This document shows positions 35,258 to 44,599 of a stretch of DNA of 64,000 nt, in pieces. The DNA lies in the NCBI RefSeq assembly GCF_020216065.1, contig NZ_JAIWNA010000004.1:186001-250000 (forward strand), read 5' to 3'. How positions within the stretch are numbered: position 1 is the first letter of the stretch; every line of letters starts with the position of its first letter. The notes under the pieces are model-generated. The model ran no database searches, had not been told where the DNA came from, and was given only the letters and a program-made list of their open reading frames with translations. Origin of the DNA: Nocardia rosealba. GTDB taxonomy: Bacteria > Actinomycetota > Actinomycetes > Mycobacteriales > Mycobacteriaceae. Position numbers and translations under genes: made by a program.

Positions 35258-36349
35258 TCAGCGCGCGACGGCCTCGAGTACGCAGACCGGCGCGACGGTT
35301 TCCACCGTGCGCGTCAGGGTGAAACCGCCGCGGTCGAGCAGGGCACGGAACTGGGCTTCGGTGCGTTCGTGGCCGCCCTCGGTATTGACCAGCATCTCCA
35401 GATCGACGAATTTGCCCGGGTGCGGCCGATGATGCTCGGGCAGCACCAGCTCGATCACCAGCAGCGTCGCGGTCGGGCCCATGGCGGCGCGGACGGTGCG
35501 CAGGATGCGTTCGGCGTGCTCGTCGGACCAGTCGTGGACGATGTTCTTGAGCAGATAGGCGTCGGCGCCCGTGGGCACGGCCTCGAAGAACGAGCCCGCT
35601 TGCACCGTGCAGCGTCGCCCGAGTCCGGCAGCCGCGAGATCGGTGCTCAGATCCTCGACCACGCCGGGCAGATCGAACACCACCCCGCTGGTCGCGGGGT
35701 GCCGGCGGAGAATCTCGACGAGCAGGCTGCCACGTCCGCCGCCGACGTCGACGACGGTGTGGAAGCGGCCGAAGTCGTAGGCGGCGAGCAGCGGTTCGAT
35801 CGACAGCGTGCCGATGCTTGTCATCGCGCGGTCGAACAGGTCGCCCACCGCACGATTGCGCGCGGCGTATTCGAAGAAGCTCGCGCCCTCCAGCGCCTGG
35901 CCCACCGCCTCGCCGGTGCGGACGGCATCGCCCAGATGGGTCCAGTGGTTGCGGTGGTAGGGCGAGCCGAAGAACCTGGCCACCTCACGCATGGTCACCG
36001 CCGCGTCGCCCCGCAACGCCTCGCCGATGCGGGTCAGGGCGTACCTGCCGTCGCGGCGCTGGGCGAACACCTCGTAGCTCACGAGCAGCCGCAGGAGCCT
36101 GCGCAGTCCGTCCTCGTCCACCTCGAGCGCGCCAGCCAGTTGCGCCGAGGTGCGCGGGCCGTCGGCGAGCTGGTCGGCGATGCCGAGCTCGGCGGCGGTG
36201 CTGATGGCCTGGGAGAGGAACCCCGCGAACTGCAGTTCCAGCAGCGCGATATGGCCGGGGACGAGCCGCCGATGGAGCCTGGCCAGCGCGTCGCGCACCC
36301 GGTCGAACGCGTGGACCACGGGAATCGGGGGCAGCTTCTTCGTCGTCAT
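35258..36349 (-). CDS. O-methyltransferase, SAM-dependent
   Basis: 363 residues of the plant-type/polyketide O-methyltransferase family. The first 110 residues are a winged-helix dimerisation domain. The SAM motif DVGGGRG is at 201-207 and the catalytic base His272 lies in KNIVHDWSD. Usual substrates are phenolic or polyketide hydroxyls, but no biosynthetic genes are adjacent. ATG 36349 has GGAG 7 bases upstream. It lies 79 bases downstream of the helicase gene on the same strand. Confidence 0.85.
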   Translation of the reverse strand: MTTKKLPPIPVVHAFDRVRDALARLHRRLVPGHIALLELQFAGFLSQAISTAAELGIADQLADGPRTSAQLAGALEVDEDGLRRLLRLLVSYEVFAQRRDGRYALTRIGEALRGDAAVTMREVARFFGSPYHRNHWTHLGDAVRTGEAVGQALEGASFFEYAARNRAVGDLFDRAMTSIGTLSIEPLLAAYDFGRFHTVVDVGGGRGSLLVEILRRHPATSGVVFDLPGVVEDLSTDLAAAGLGRRCTVQAGSFFEAVPTGADAYLLKNIVHDWSDEHAERILRTVRAAMGPTATLLVIELVLPEHHRPHPGKFVDLEMLVNTEGGHERTEAQFRALLDRGGFTLTRTVETVAPVCVLEAVAR

Positions 36350-36428
36350 CGCGACTCCATCGTCGGCCGTTCGACCTGCGCGTACGTGCTGAGGGTACGG
36401 GATTCGCGACGCGCCGGGCCGGAGTGGA

Positions 36429-38552
36429 TCAGGTCGGCGTGGCCAGCGCGAACGGCAGCACCGCGTCCGCGCCGCTCGCCCGGAGGGCATGGGCGGCGAC
36501 GGTCATGGTCCAGCCGGTGTCGGTGAGGGTGTCGACCAGCAGGATCGGTCCGTCCACCTGCGACAGGTCGGGTACCTCCCAGTAGTCGAACAATCCCGCG
36601 ACGCGGTGGGCCGAGTTCGCCGCCGAGACCGGGGGGCGGTCGGGGCGCGCGTGCAGCGTGCCCAGATCGGTGAGGCGGCCGATCTGGGCGAGTCGCTGCG
36701 CGAGGCTGGTGGTGAGCTGGGGATAGCGCGGCGATTCCAAGGCGAGGACCGAGGTGGGGCGGGCCGCCCAGTCCCAGTCGCGCAGTACGGCGATGCAGGC
36801 GTCGAACACCGCGTCGGGTACCGGGGCGTCGGGCCCGTCGAGCAGGGCGCGCAGGCGCTGGCCCCAGCCCAGATCGGTGAGCCGGCCGAGCACACGGCCG
36901 GTCTCGGCGCCGCCGGTGATCTTGCCCGACAACGGAATTCCGAGTTTCGCCATGCCGGTCGGCCACTGTTTGCGCGGGGCGAGGTCGAGGCCGGGGCGAT
37001 CGAGGCGGGCACGGGTGGCGGCGATCGCGGCGTCGTCGACGCTGGTGTCGGGGCGGGTGCCGGTGCAGTTGTCGCAGCGGCCGCAGTCGAGCTCGGCGGT
37101 GGCCAGGCCGTCGAGGCCTGGGTCGTCGAGCTGGCGGCGCAGGAACGTCATCCGGCAGGTCGTGGTCGACTGGTAGTCGATCATCGCCTGCTGCTCGGCG
37201 TCGCGGGCGGCGGCGAGGCGTTCGTAGCGCTCGGTGTCGTAGGTCCAGTTCTGTCCGGTGGACAGCCAGCCGCCGCGCACGCGGCGAACCGCGCCGTCGA
37301 CGTCGAGCACTTTCAGCACCATCTCGAGCCGCGAACGGTTCAGCTCCACGAGCGGTTCGAGCGCCGCCGTCGACATCGCCCGGTTCGTGTCCAGGGCGGC
37401 GAGTACCGAGCGCACGATGTGTTCGCGAGGAAACGCCACGGAGGCGAAATAGCTCCAGATGCGCGCGTCCTCCGGGCCGGGCAGCAGCACCACCTCGGCG
37501 CGGTCGGTGCCGCGCCCGGCGCGGCCGACCTGCTGGTAGTAGGCGATCGGCGAGGACGGCGCGCCGACGTGCACCACGAACCCGAGGTCGGGCTTGTCGA
37601 AGCCCATTCCGAGTGCCGAGGTCGCGATCAAGGCCTTGACCTCGTTGTTCAGCAGGGCCGCCTCGAGCGCTTCGCGTTCGGCCGGGTCCGTTTGGCCGGT
37701 GTAGGCAGCGACGGTGTGGCCGTGGGTGGCGAGCACGTCGGCCAGGTCGTTCGCCGCGGCGACGGTGAGGCAGTAGATGATGCCGGAACCGGGCATCCGA
37801 TCGAGGTGGGCGCCGAGCCACGCCGTGCGCTGCACCGCGTCGTCGAACCGGACCACCGACAAGTGCAGCGACTCACGATCCAGGGTGCCGCGCAACACCA
37901 GTGTGTCGGTGCCGATCTGTCCGGCCACATCGGTGACGACCCGGTCGTTGGCGGTCGCGGTGGTGGCCAGCACCGGCACGTCGGTACCGAGGTCGGCGAT
38001 GAGGGTGCGGATGCGGCGGTAGTCGGGACGGAAATCGTGACCCCAGTCCGACACACAGTGCGCCTCATCGATCACGACCAGCCCCGCGTCGGCCGCGAGT
38101 TTCGGCAGTACCTGGTCGCGGAAGTCGGGATTGTTCAGGCGTTCCGGACTCACCAGCAGCACATCGACCGCACCGTCGGCGACCCGCTGATGGATCTCGT
38201 CCCACTCGGTGACATTGCCCGAGTTGATGGTGGCCGCCACCACCCCCGCCCGTTCGGCGGCGGCCACCTGGTTGCGCATGAGGGCGAGCAGCGGCGACAC
38301 GATCACCGTCGGCCCCCGACCTGCCCAGCGCAGCAGTTTGGCCGCGATGAAATACACCGCGGACTTACCCCAGCCGGTGCGCTGGACGACCAGTGCCCGG
38401 CTGCGCCGCACGACGAGCGCCTCGATCGCCGTCCACTGGTCCTCGCGTAGCCGGGCCTGCGGCCCGGCGAGGTCGCGGAGCAGCTCCTCGGCGCGTTCGC
38501 GCAGGTCGGGAGCCATCAGGTCGAGCACGTCGTTACCTGCCGCTGTGGTCAT
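36429..38552 (-). CDS. RecQ-like helicase with C-terminal phosphoribosyltransferase-like segment
   Basis: 707 residues. The helicase core has a Walker A variant QRTGWGKSA (57-65), DEAH at 162-165 and motif VI QQVGRAGRG at 340-348. A Cys cluster near 460-495 (CGRCDNC) is the zinc-binding part of RecQ-type helicases. The last 40 residues hold a PRPP-loop-like motif (GPILLVDTLTDTGWTM, about 668-683) as in type I phosphoribosyltransferases. Similar proteins are annotated as RecQ-like or bifunctional. It is 61 bases downstream of rtcB, so co-transcription is likely. ATG 38552 is preferred over one 24 bases upstream because AGGG precedes it. Confidence 0.82.
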   Translation of the reverse strand: MTTAAGNDVLDLMAPDLRERAEELLRDLAGPQARLREDQWTAIEALVVRRSRALVVQRTGWGKSAVYFIAAKLLRWAGRGPTVIVSPLLALMRNQVAAAERAGVVAATINSGNVTEWDEIHQRVADGAVDVLLVSPERLNNPDFRDQVLPKLAADAGLVVIDEAHCVSDWGHDFRPDYRRIRTLIADLGTDVPVLATTATANDRVVTDVAGQIGTDTLVLRGTLDRESLHLSVVRFDDAVQRTAWLGAHLDRMPGSGIIYCLTVAAANDLADVLATHGHTVAAYTGQTDPAEREALEAALLNNEVKALIATSALGMGFDKPDLGFVVHVGAPSSPIAYYQQVGRAGRGTDRAEVVLLPGPEDARIWSYFASVAFPREHIVRSVLAALDTNRAMSTAALEPLVELNRSRLEMVLKVLDVDGAVRRVRGGWLSTGQNWTYDTERYERLAAARDAEQQAMIDYQSTTTCRMTFLRRQLDDPGLDGLATAELDCGRCDNCTGTRPDTSVDDAAIAATRARLDRPGLDLAPRKQWPTGMAKLGIPLSGKITGGAETGRVLGRLTDLGWGQRLRALLDGPDAPVPDAVFDACIAVLRDWDWAARPTSVLALESPRYPQLTTSLAQRLAQIGRLTDLGTLHARPDRPPVSAANSAHRVAGLFDYWEVPDLSQVDGPILLVDTLTDTGWTMTVAAHALRASGADAVLPFALATPT

Positions 38553-38613
38553 GGGCCCTATGCTGCCCCACCCCACCGACAGGTTTGATCGGCGATACAG
38601 ACCTTCCGCCGGG

Positions 38614-39837
38614 TCACCCCTTCACGCACAGGACCTGACGCAAGGTCGCGACCACGTCGACCAGATCGGCCTGGGCCGCGATCACCTCGTCGATGTCCTT
38701 GTACGCGGCCGGGATCTCGTCGACCACGCCCGCGTCCTTACGCGACTCCACGCCCTCGGTCTGGGCGATCAGATCCGCGACGGTGTACTGCCGCTTGGCC
38801 GCGCTGCGACTCATCCGTCGTCCGGCGCCGTGCGAGGCCGACTGGAACGACAGCGGGTTTCCCTTGCCGCGCACCACGTAGGACCGCGTGCCCATCGAGC
38901 CCGGGATCAGCGCCAGTTCACCGGCACCTGCCCGCACCGCACCCTTACGGGTCACCAGCATCGGCACGTCGTCGATGATCTCCTCGGCCACATAGTTGTG
39001 ATGGCAGCTGATCGGCTCCTCGAAACGTACCGGCCGCTCACCGAATTCGTCCCGCACGGCCTGGCAGACCAGCGACAACATCACCGCGCGATTGCGCGCA
39101 GCGTATTCCTGGGCCCAGGTGAGGTCCCGGCGATAGGCGTCCATCTCCGGTGTCCCGGAAAGGAAAACGGCCAGATCGCGATCGGGCAGCGGCTGGTTGT
39201 GCGTCAGCGCCCGTGCGATCGCCATGTGCCGCTCCGCCAGCTCCTTGCCGATATTGCGCGAGCCGGAGTGCAGCAGGATCCACACGGCGTCGTCCTGGTC
39301 GAGGCAGATCTCGATGAAGTGATTGCCGCCGCCGAGCGATCCGATCTGCTTGTGCGCCTTGGACTCCAACGACGACACACCCGGGTGCAGCTGCCCGAAC
39401 GCGCGCCAGAACCGGTCCCAGCTGTTGGCACGCAATGCCGCCTTGCCGTGCGAGTTCGCGAATCCGGCATCCAGTTTCGTGACGTTCACGGCTTCCTTGT
39501 GCGCCTGGAACCCGACCGGCACCGCCTGCTCGATCCGCGCACGCAACGAACGCAAGTCGTCTGGCAGATCGGAGGCCGTGAGCCCGGTCTTCACGCTTTC
39601 CATCCCGCACCCGATGTCGACTCCCACCGCCGCGGGCGCCACCGCGTCCCGCATGGCGATGACCGAACCGACCGTCGCGCCTTTACCCAGGTGCACATCC
39701 GGCATCACGCGCAGTCCGTGCACCCAGGGCAGTTCGGCGATATTGCGGAGCTGCTTCAGTGCGGCCTGCTCGATCTGGTGCTCGTCTGCCCACATGAGCG
39801 TCTGCGCTCGGGTACCGCGCAGCTCGACGGGAAACAT
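38614..39837 (-). CDS. rtcB: RNA ligase RtcB
   Basis: Joins RNA with 2',3'-cyclic phosphate to 5'-OH ends using GTP and Mn. The 407-residue protein keeps the metal and active-site residues: Cys77 in DIGCGM, His173 in GGGNHF, His190-SGSR, and the guanylylated His336 in SASHGAGRRMSR. This corresponds to His337 of E. coli. ATG 39837 follows AAAGGA. It is first in a probable unit with the RecQ-like helicase gene. No archease, RtcA or RtcR gene is nearby. A 15-bp inverted repeat lies just upstream. Confidence 0.93.
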   Translation of the reverse strand: MFPVELRGTRAQTLMWADEHQIEQAALKQLRNIAELPWVHGLRVMPDVHLGKGATVGSVIAMRDAVAPAAVGVDIGCGMESVKTGLTASDLPDDLRSLRARIEQAVPVGFQAHKEAVNVTKLDAGFANSHGKAALRANSWDRFWRAFGQLHPGVSSLESKAHKQIGSLGGGNHFIEICLDQDDAVWILLHSGSRNIGKELAERHMAIARALTHNQPLPDRDLAVFLSGTPEMDAYRRDLTWAQEYAARNRAVMLSLVCQAVRDEFGERPVRFEEPISCHHNYVAEEIIDDVPMLVTRKGAVRAGAGELALIPGSMGTRSYVVRGKGNPLSFQSASHGAGRRMSRSAAKRQYTVADLIAQTEGVESRKDAGVVDEIPAAYKDIDEVIAAQADLVDVVATLRQVLCVKG

Positions 39838-39851
39838 GGTCGGTCCTTTCC

Positions 39852-39866
39852 TTGGTGTATCACCAA
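39852..39866 (-). promoter_or_regulatory. Perfect TTGGTG-N3-CACCAA dyad before rtcB
   Basis: On the rtcB strand it reads TTGGTGATACACCAA directly before the ribosome site AAGGAAAGGA. It may be an operator or an mRNA hairpin. The binding factor is unknown. Confidence 0.5.
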
Positions 39867-39992
39867 CGGTAGGGGCCTTGTCGTGGGCGGCGCACCCCAT
39901 TTACCACGCGGTCGCGGGTGGGTGGAACGTTGCCTGTGTCCCATTCGCTCCTAGCGCTCTGGCGCGGTCGGTGCCGAACTCGCCACCGCGGA

Positions 39993-40868
39993 TCAGCGAT
40001 TCTCGGCGAGCGCGGCCGCGATCTGTTCCCGTCCGGGGATGGACGCGCTGGCGCCGAGCTGGGTAGTCGCCAGGGCGCCGGCTGTGTTTGCCCAGTTCAG
40101 AGCGGCGGCTGCGCCCTGAGACCACGTTGCGACGAGGGCGCCGGTGAAGGCATCGCCCGCGCCGGTCGTGTCGACCACGTCTACACGGCGCCCATCGGCG
40201 GTCAGTTCCGTGCCGTTGCCACGGTAGATCGCACCGTCGGCGCCCAGGGTTCGCACCACGTGCGCCACCGGCCCCAACGTCGACGAGAAGTGTTCGTACT
40301 CCAGCGAATTCACGATCGCCAGGTCCACATCGGCCCACAGTCGTGCGGGCAGCAGCTGGACGGGGGAGGGGTTCAGGGCTACGAGTGTGCCTGCGGAGCC
40401 GGCGTGGTGTGCGGCCGCTGTGACTGTTTCGAGGGGGATCTCGAGCTGGCACAGCAGGATGTCGGCGGCCTCGATCGCCGCGAGCTCCGCTTCGGTCAGG
40501 TGGGTCATCCTGCCGTTCGCCCCGGCCACGACGATGATGCTGTTCTCGCCCGCACCGTCGACCACGATCGTCGCTACCCCGCTCGGGCCGGGGACCGTGC
40601 GCAGGAGGGTGGTGTCGATGCCCGCGTCGTCGAGGGTCGCGCGCAGGGTGGCGCCGAAGGCGTCGTCGCCGATCGCGCCTAGGAACCGCACGTCGGCACC
40701 GGAGCGAGCCGCCGCGATCGCCTGGTTGGCGCCTTTCCCGCCCGGAACCGTGGCGAAGCCGGAGCCGAGCACTGTTTCTCCGGGGGCCGGCCGATGCGCG
40801 GTGGTGGTGACCAGGTCCATATTGACGCTGCCCAACACCACAACGGTCGGTGCGGCGGAGTGGTTCAT
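39993..40868 (-). CDS. rbsK: Ribokinase
   Basis: PfkB-family sugar kinase, 291 residues, converting ribose to ribose 5-phosphate. The first signature GGKGANQA is at 43-50 and the catalytic GAGD at 236-239, with Asp239 as base. The family includes other sugar and nucleoside kinases, but NMDLV and the GGKGANQA form fit ribokinase. No rbs transporter genes are adjacent. It is divergent from proA and corresponds in place to Rv2436 between proB and proA. Confidence 0.85.
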   Translation of the reverse strand: MNHSAAPTVVVLGSVNMDLVTTTAHRPAPGETVLGSGFATVPGGKGANQAIAAARSGADVRFLGAIGDDAFGATLRATLDDAGIDTTLLRTVPGPSGVATIVVDGAGENSIIVVAGANGRMTHLTEAELAAIEAADILLCQLEIPLETVTAAAHHAGSAGTLVALNPSPVQLLPARLWADVDLAIVNSLEYEHFSSTLGPVAHVVRTLGADGAIYRGNGTELTADGRRVDVVDTTGAGDAFTGALVATWSQGAAAALNWANTAGALATTQLGASASIPGREQIAAALAENR

Positions 40869-40960
40869 AAACGTCGAATTTAGCGGCGACGGCGTTGCGC
40901 GGTGCCCGCTTGCGACGCGATGTCAGTGGTCGAGTCGCGGGGCGCCTGCCCGCAAGACCC

Positions 40961-40969
40961 TGTGGATAA
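40961..40969 (-). promoter_or_regulatory. DnaA box in rbsK-proA intergenic region
   Basis: TGTGGATAA, the exact complement of the consensus TTATCCACA. The surrounding 14 bases (GAGTTATCCACAGG on the minus strand) are identical to a site before comEA. Confidence 0.5.
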
Positions 40970-41052
40970 CTCGGTCCCGCTGCCGGTCGGAGCCACATTC
41001 CGGGTCCCGGGTGGCGTCGAGCGGGACGGGCACAATGCGTACGCTGATACCC

Positions 41053-42318
41053 ATGACGGTAGAAGTGACCCCCGAGCTCGACATCCGCGCAGCGGTGCAC
41101 GACGCCGCCCGCAGGGCTCGCGTCGCGTCCCGTGCGCTCGCTCAGCTCACCACGGCGCAGAAGAACGACGCACTGCACGCCGCGGCCGATGCGCTGCTCG
41201 CCGCGGCCGACCGCGTGCTCGCGGCCAACGACGCCGATATCGAGACCGCCCGCGCGGCAGGCACCCAGGAGAACCTGCTCGACCGGCTGCGGCTCACCAA
41301 GGCCCGCATCGACGGCATCGCCTCGGGCCTGCGTCAGGTCGCCGGCCTGCCCGATCCGGTCGGTGTCGTCGTGCGCGGCAGCACCCTGCCCAACGGGCTC
41401 GAGATCCGGCAGACCAGGGTGCCCCTCGGCGTGGTCGGCATGGTGTACGAGGCCCGGCCAAATGTCACCGTCGACGCCTTCGGCCTGGCACTGAAATCGG
41501 GCAACGCGGCGCTGCTGCGCGGCTCGTCCTCGGCGGCGAACTCCAATGCCGCGCTCGTGGAGATCCTGCGCGAAGCGCTCACCGCCCAGGGCATTCCGGC
41601 CGACTCGGTGCAGCTGCTGCCGAGCAACGACCGGTCCAGCGTCACCCACCTGATCCAGGCGCGCGGCCTGGTCGATGTGGTCATCCCGCGCGGCGGCGCG
41701 GGCCTCATCAACGCCGTCGTCCGCGACGCACAGGTGCCGACCATCGAGACCGGCACCGGCAACTGCCACGTCTACGTGCACAGCGCCGCCGATCTCGACA
41801 TGGCCGAGGCGATCGTGCTCAATGCCAAGACCCGCCGTCCCAGCGTGTGCAACGCCGCCGAGACGGTCCTCATCGATGCCGCCGTCGCCGAGACCGCGCT
41901 GCCGCGGCTGAGCAAGTCACTCGAGGACGCGGGCGTCACCATTCACGGTGACCTGCCCGGTCAGGTGCCCGCCACCGATGCCGACTGGGGCGAGGAGTAC
42001 CTGACCATGGATATCGCCGTGAAGGTCGTCGACGACCTCGACGCCGCGGTCGAGCACATCAACACCTGGGGCACCGGCCACACCGAGGCCATCGTCACCG
42101 CCGACCTGGCCGCCGCACGCGAGTTCACCGCCCGCGTCGACGCCGCAGCCGTGATGGTCAACGCCTCCACCGCGTTCACCGACGGCGAGCAGTTCGGCTT
42201 CGGCGCCGAGATCGGCATCTCCACCCAGAAGCTGCACGCCCGCGGCCCGATGGCACTGCCCGAACTCACCTCCACCAAGTGGATCGTGTGGGGCGACGGC
42301 CAGACTCGGCCGGTGTGA
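41053..42318 (+). CDS. proA: Gamma-glutamyl phosphate reductase
   Basis: Second step of proline synthesis: reduces glutamyl 5-phosphate with NADPH to the semialdehyde. It has 421 residues of the aldehyde dehydrogenase fold; the catalytic Cys is Cys266 in RRPSVCNAAE. The C-terminal signature EQFGFGAEIGISTQK is intact. ATG 41053 follows TACGCT by 7 bases and has no ribosome site, so the message may be leaderless. Its stop overlaps the MoxR gene start. The partner gene proB is 15 kb upstream. Confidence 0.95.
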   Translation: MTVEVTPELDIRAAVHDAARRARVASRALAQLTTAQKNDALHAAADALLAAADRVLAANDADIETARAAGTQENLLDRLRLTKARIDGIASGLRQVAGLPDPVGVVVRGSTLPNGLEIRQTRVPLGVVGMVYEARPNVTVDAFGLALKSGNAALLRGSSSAANSNAALVEILREALTAQGIPADSVQLLPSNDRSSVTHLIQARGLVDVVIPRGGAGLINAVVRDAQVPTIETGTGNCHVYVHSAADLDMAEAIVLNAKTRRPSVCNAAETVLIDAAVAETALPRLSKSLEDAGVTIHGDLPGQVPATDADWGEEYLTMDIAVKVVDDLDAAVEHINTWGTGHTEAIVTADLAAAREFTARVDAAAVMVNASTAFTDGEQFGFGAEIGISTQKLHARGPMALPELTSTKWIVWGDGQTRPV

Positions 42319-43193
42319 CCGTGACTCTGGTACAGGAACCGATCTTCACCTCGGTCGACGACGTCATCGCCCGGCTGGCCACCACCGGCTACCTGGCCGA
42401 CAAGGCCACGGCCACTTCGGTGTTCCTCGCCGACCGGCTGGGCAAACCGCTGCTCATCGAGGGCCCGGCGGGCGTCGGCAAGACCGAACTCTCGCGCGCG
42501 GTCGCCCAGGTGGCCGACGCCGAACTTGTGCGTTTGCAGTGTTACGAGGGTGTCGACGAGGCCCGCGCCCTCTACGAGTGGAACCACGCCAAGCAGATCC
42601 TGCGGATCCAGGCATCGAGCGAAAACGATTGGGCCGAAACCAAAGCCGACGTCTTCACCGAGGAGTTCCTGCTCTCGCGTCCGCTGCTCACCGCGATCCG
42701 GCGCACCGACCCCACGGTGCTGCTGATCGACGAGACCGACAAGGCCGACGTCGAGATCGAGGGCCTGCTGCTCGAGGTGCTCAGCGATTTCGCGGTCACC
42801 GTTCCGGAACTCGGCACGATCACCGCCACCCGTAAGCCGTTCGTGGTGCTCACCTCCAACGCCACCCGCGAACTGTCCGAGGCCCTCAAGCGTCGCTGCC
42901 TGTACCTGCACCTGGACTTCCCCGACGAAGACCTCGAGCGCCGCATCCTGGCCAGCCGGGTACCCGAGCTGTCGGCGGTGGTGTCCGAGCAACTGGTGCG
43001 CATCGTGCATGTGCTGCGCGGAATGCAACTCAAGAAGCTGCCGTCGGTGGCCGAGACCATCGACTGGGGCAACACCCTGCTCGCACTGGGTTCCCAGGAC
43101 CTCGACGACGCCACGGTGCGGGCCACGCTCGGCGTGGTGCTCAAGCACCGCAGCGACCACCAGCGTGCCCTGTCCGAGCTGAAACTGGCCTGA
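42315..43193 (+). CDS. MoxR family AAA+ ATPase
   Basis: 292 residues. Walker A is EGPAGVGKTEL near residues 48-58, Walker B VLLIDETDKAD. MoxR ATPases act as chaperones that help insert cofactors or activate metal enzymes, working with a von Willebrand factor A partner. That partner is encoded three bases downstream. The GTG at 42315 overlaps the proA stop by four bases; a second GTG at 42321 is an alternative start. The same order, proA-moxR-VWA, occurs in M. tuberculosis (Rv2427c-Rv2425c). Confidence 0.88.
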   Translation: MTVTLVQEPIFTSVDDVIARLATTGYLADKATATSVFLADRLGKPLLIEGPAGVGKTELSRAVAQVADAELVRLQCYEGVDEARALYEWNHAKQILRIQASSENDWAETKADVFTEEFLLSRPLLTAIRRTDPTVLLIDETDKADVEIEGLLLEVLSDFAVTVPELGTITATRKPFVVLTSNATRELSEALKRRCLYLHLDFPDEDLERRILASRVPELSAVVSEQLVRIVHVLRGMQLKKLPSVAETIDWGNTLLALGSQDLDDATVRATLGVVLKHRSDHQRALSELKLA

Positions 43194-43196
43194 GGA

Positions 43197-44588
43197 ATGA
43201 CCGCGCCCGCGCCCCACGGCATCAGTGGTCACGTCGCGGGTTTCGTCGCGGCGTTGCGCTCGCGCGGGGTGCCGGTCGGTCCGTCGGAAACCGTCGACGC
43301 GGGCCAGGTACTCACGGTGCTCGACCTGCTCGACCGGGAAGCGGTGCGGGAGGGCCTGGCCTGTGCGCTGCTGCGCCGCCCAACCCACCGCGCCACCTTC
43401 GACAGCCTCTTCGACCTGTGGTTCCCGGTTGCCGTCGGGCAGCGCAGTGCCGAGGCGCCCGAACTGCCCCGCACCCCCGACGGACGCGTCGATTTGCCCG
43501 CCCTGCGCGAACAACTCGCCGAACTGCTCGCCACGCCCGACAGCGGCAACCAGCTCGAGTTGCTCGCCGCCCAGGTGGTGGAGCAGCTCGGGCGATACCA
43601 ATCGGCGCGTGGACCATCGTTCTCCGCCTATCAGGCGCTCAAAGACCTTGCGCCGCAGACCTTGCTGGCGCGTGCGCTGGCCGGTCTCGCCCTCCCGCCC
43701 GACGCGAGCGAACGCGACGCCGAGATCGCGCAGCGCCTGCTGCGGATGCGCATCGCCGGGTTCCGGGCCACCGTGGAAGAGGAGACGAACCGCCGCGTCG
43801 CCGAGCAGATCGGACGGGAACGGGTCGCCACCTACGGGGTCGCCCGGCAGGCCGAGGACGCCGATTTCCTGCGCGCCTCCGAACGTGAACTCGCCGATCT
43901 GCGGCGGGGAACCCACCGGTTGGCACGGATCCTCGCCTCGCGATTGGCGGTGCGGCGCAAGCGTTCCCGTCGCGGCGAGATCGACCTGCGCAAAACCCTG
44001 CGGGCATCGATGTCCACCGGGGGCGTGCCGATCGACCTGGTGCAGCGCAAACCACGCCCCGGGCGCCCTGATCTGGTTCTGCTGTGCGACATCTCGGGCT
44101 CGGTGGCCGGCTTCAGCGGCTTCACCCTGCTGCTGGTGAGCGCCCTGCGCGAACAGTTCTCCCGGGTGCGGATCTTCGCGTTCGTCGACCGCACCGACGA
44201 AGTCACCGACTACTTCGGCCCGCAAACCGGTCTCGACGACGTGCTCACCAGAATCTTCACCGAGTCCACCGTCATCGACTCCGACGGCCACTCCGACTAC
44301 GGCCAGGCCTTCACCAGTTTCGCCGACAATTTCGGTGACGCCGTCACCAGCCGCACCTCGCTGCTCGTCCTCGGCGACGGTCGAACCAACTACCGCAACC
44401 CGAAGGTGGACACGCTGCGCGGGCTGGTCGAGACCGCCAAACACGCGCACTGGCTCAACCCCGAGCCGCACAACCTCTGGGGCACAGGCGATTCGGCCGC
44501 ACCCGACTACGGTGCGGTGATCGAGATGCACGAATGCCGGTCGGCGCGCCAGCTCACCGACGTCGTGTCGAAACTGCTGCCGGTCTGA
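43197..44588 (+). CDS. VWA domain CoxE-like protein
   Basis: 463 residues. The C-terminal half is a von Willebrand factor A domain with a metal-ion site LLCDISGSVAGFS (D-x-S-x-S). The N-terminal half is helical and Arg-rich. CoxE in carbon-monoxide dehydrogenase clusters works with a MoxR ATPase in maturing the enzyme, but no such metal enzyme is encoded near. The actual client is therefore unknown. It begins three bases after moxR and ends 11 bases before an MmcQ-like gene, so the unit is co-transcribed. Confidence 0.87.
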   Translation: MTAPAPHGISGHVAGFVAALRSRGVPVGPSETVDAGQVLTVLDLLDREAVREGLACALLRRPTHRATFDSLFDLWFPVAVGQRSAEAPELPRTPDGRVDLPALREQLAELLATPDSGNQLELLAAQVVEQLGRYQSARGPSFSAYQALKDLAPQTLLARALAGLALPPDASERDAEIAQRLLRMRIAGFRATVEEETNRRVAEQIGRERVATYGVARQAEDADFLRASERELADLRRGTHRLARILASRLAVRRKRSRRGEIDLRKTLRASMSTGGVPIDLVQRKPRPGRPDLVLLCDISGSVAGFSGFTLLLVSALREQFSRVRIFAFVDRTDEVTDYFGPQTGLDDVLTRIFTESTVIDSDGHSDYGQAFTSFADNFGDAVTSRTSLLVLGDGRTNYRNPKVDTLRGLVETAKHAHWLNPEPHNLWGTGDSAAPDYGAVIEMHECRSARQLTDVVSKLLPV

Positions 44589-44599
44589 GGAGCCGCGAG

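Noticed and set aside
40961..40969. Replication origin
   Set aside because: A single DnaA box with no AT-rich region or dnaA/dnaN genes nearby.
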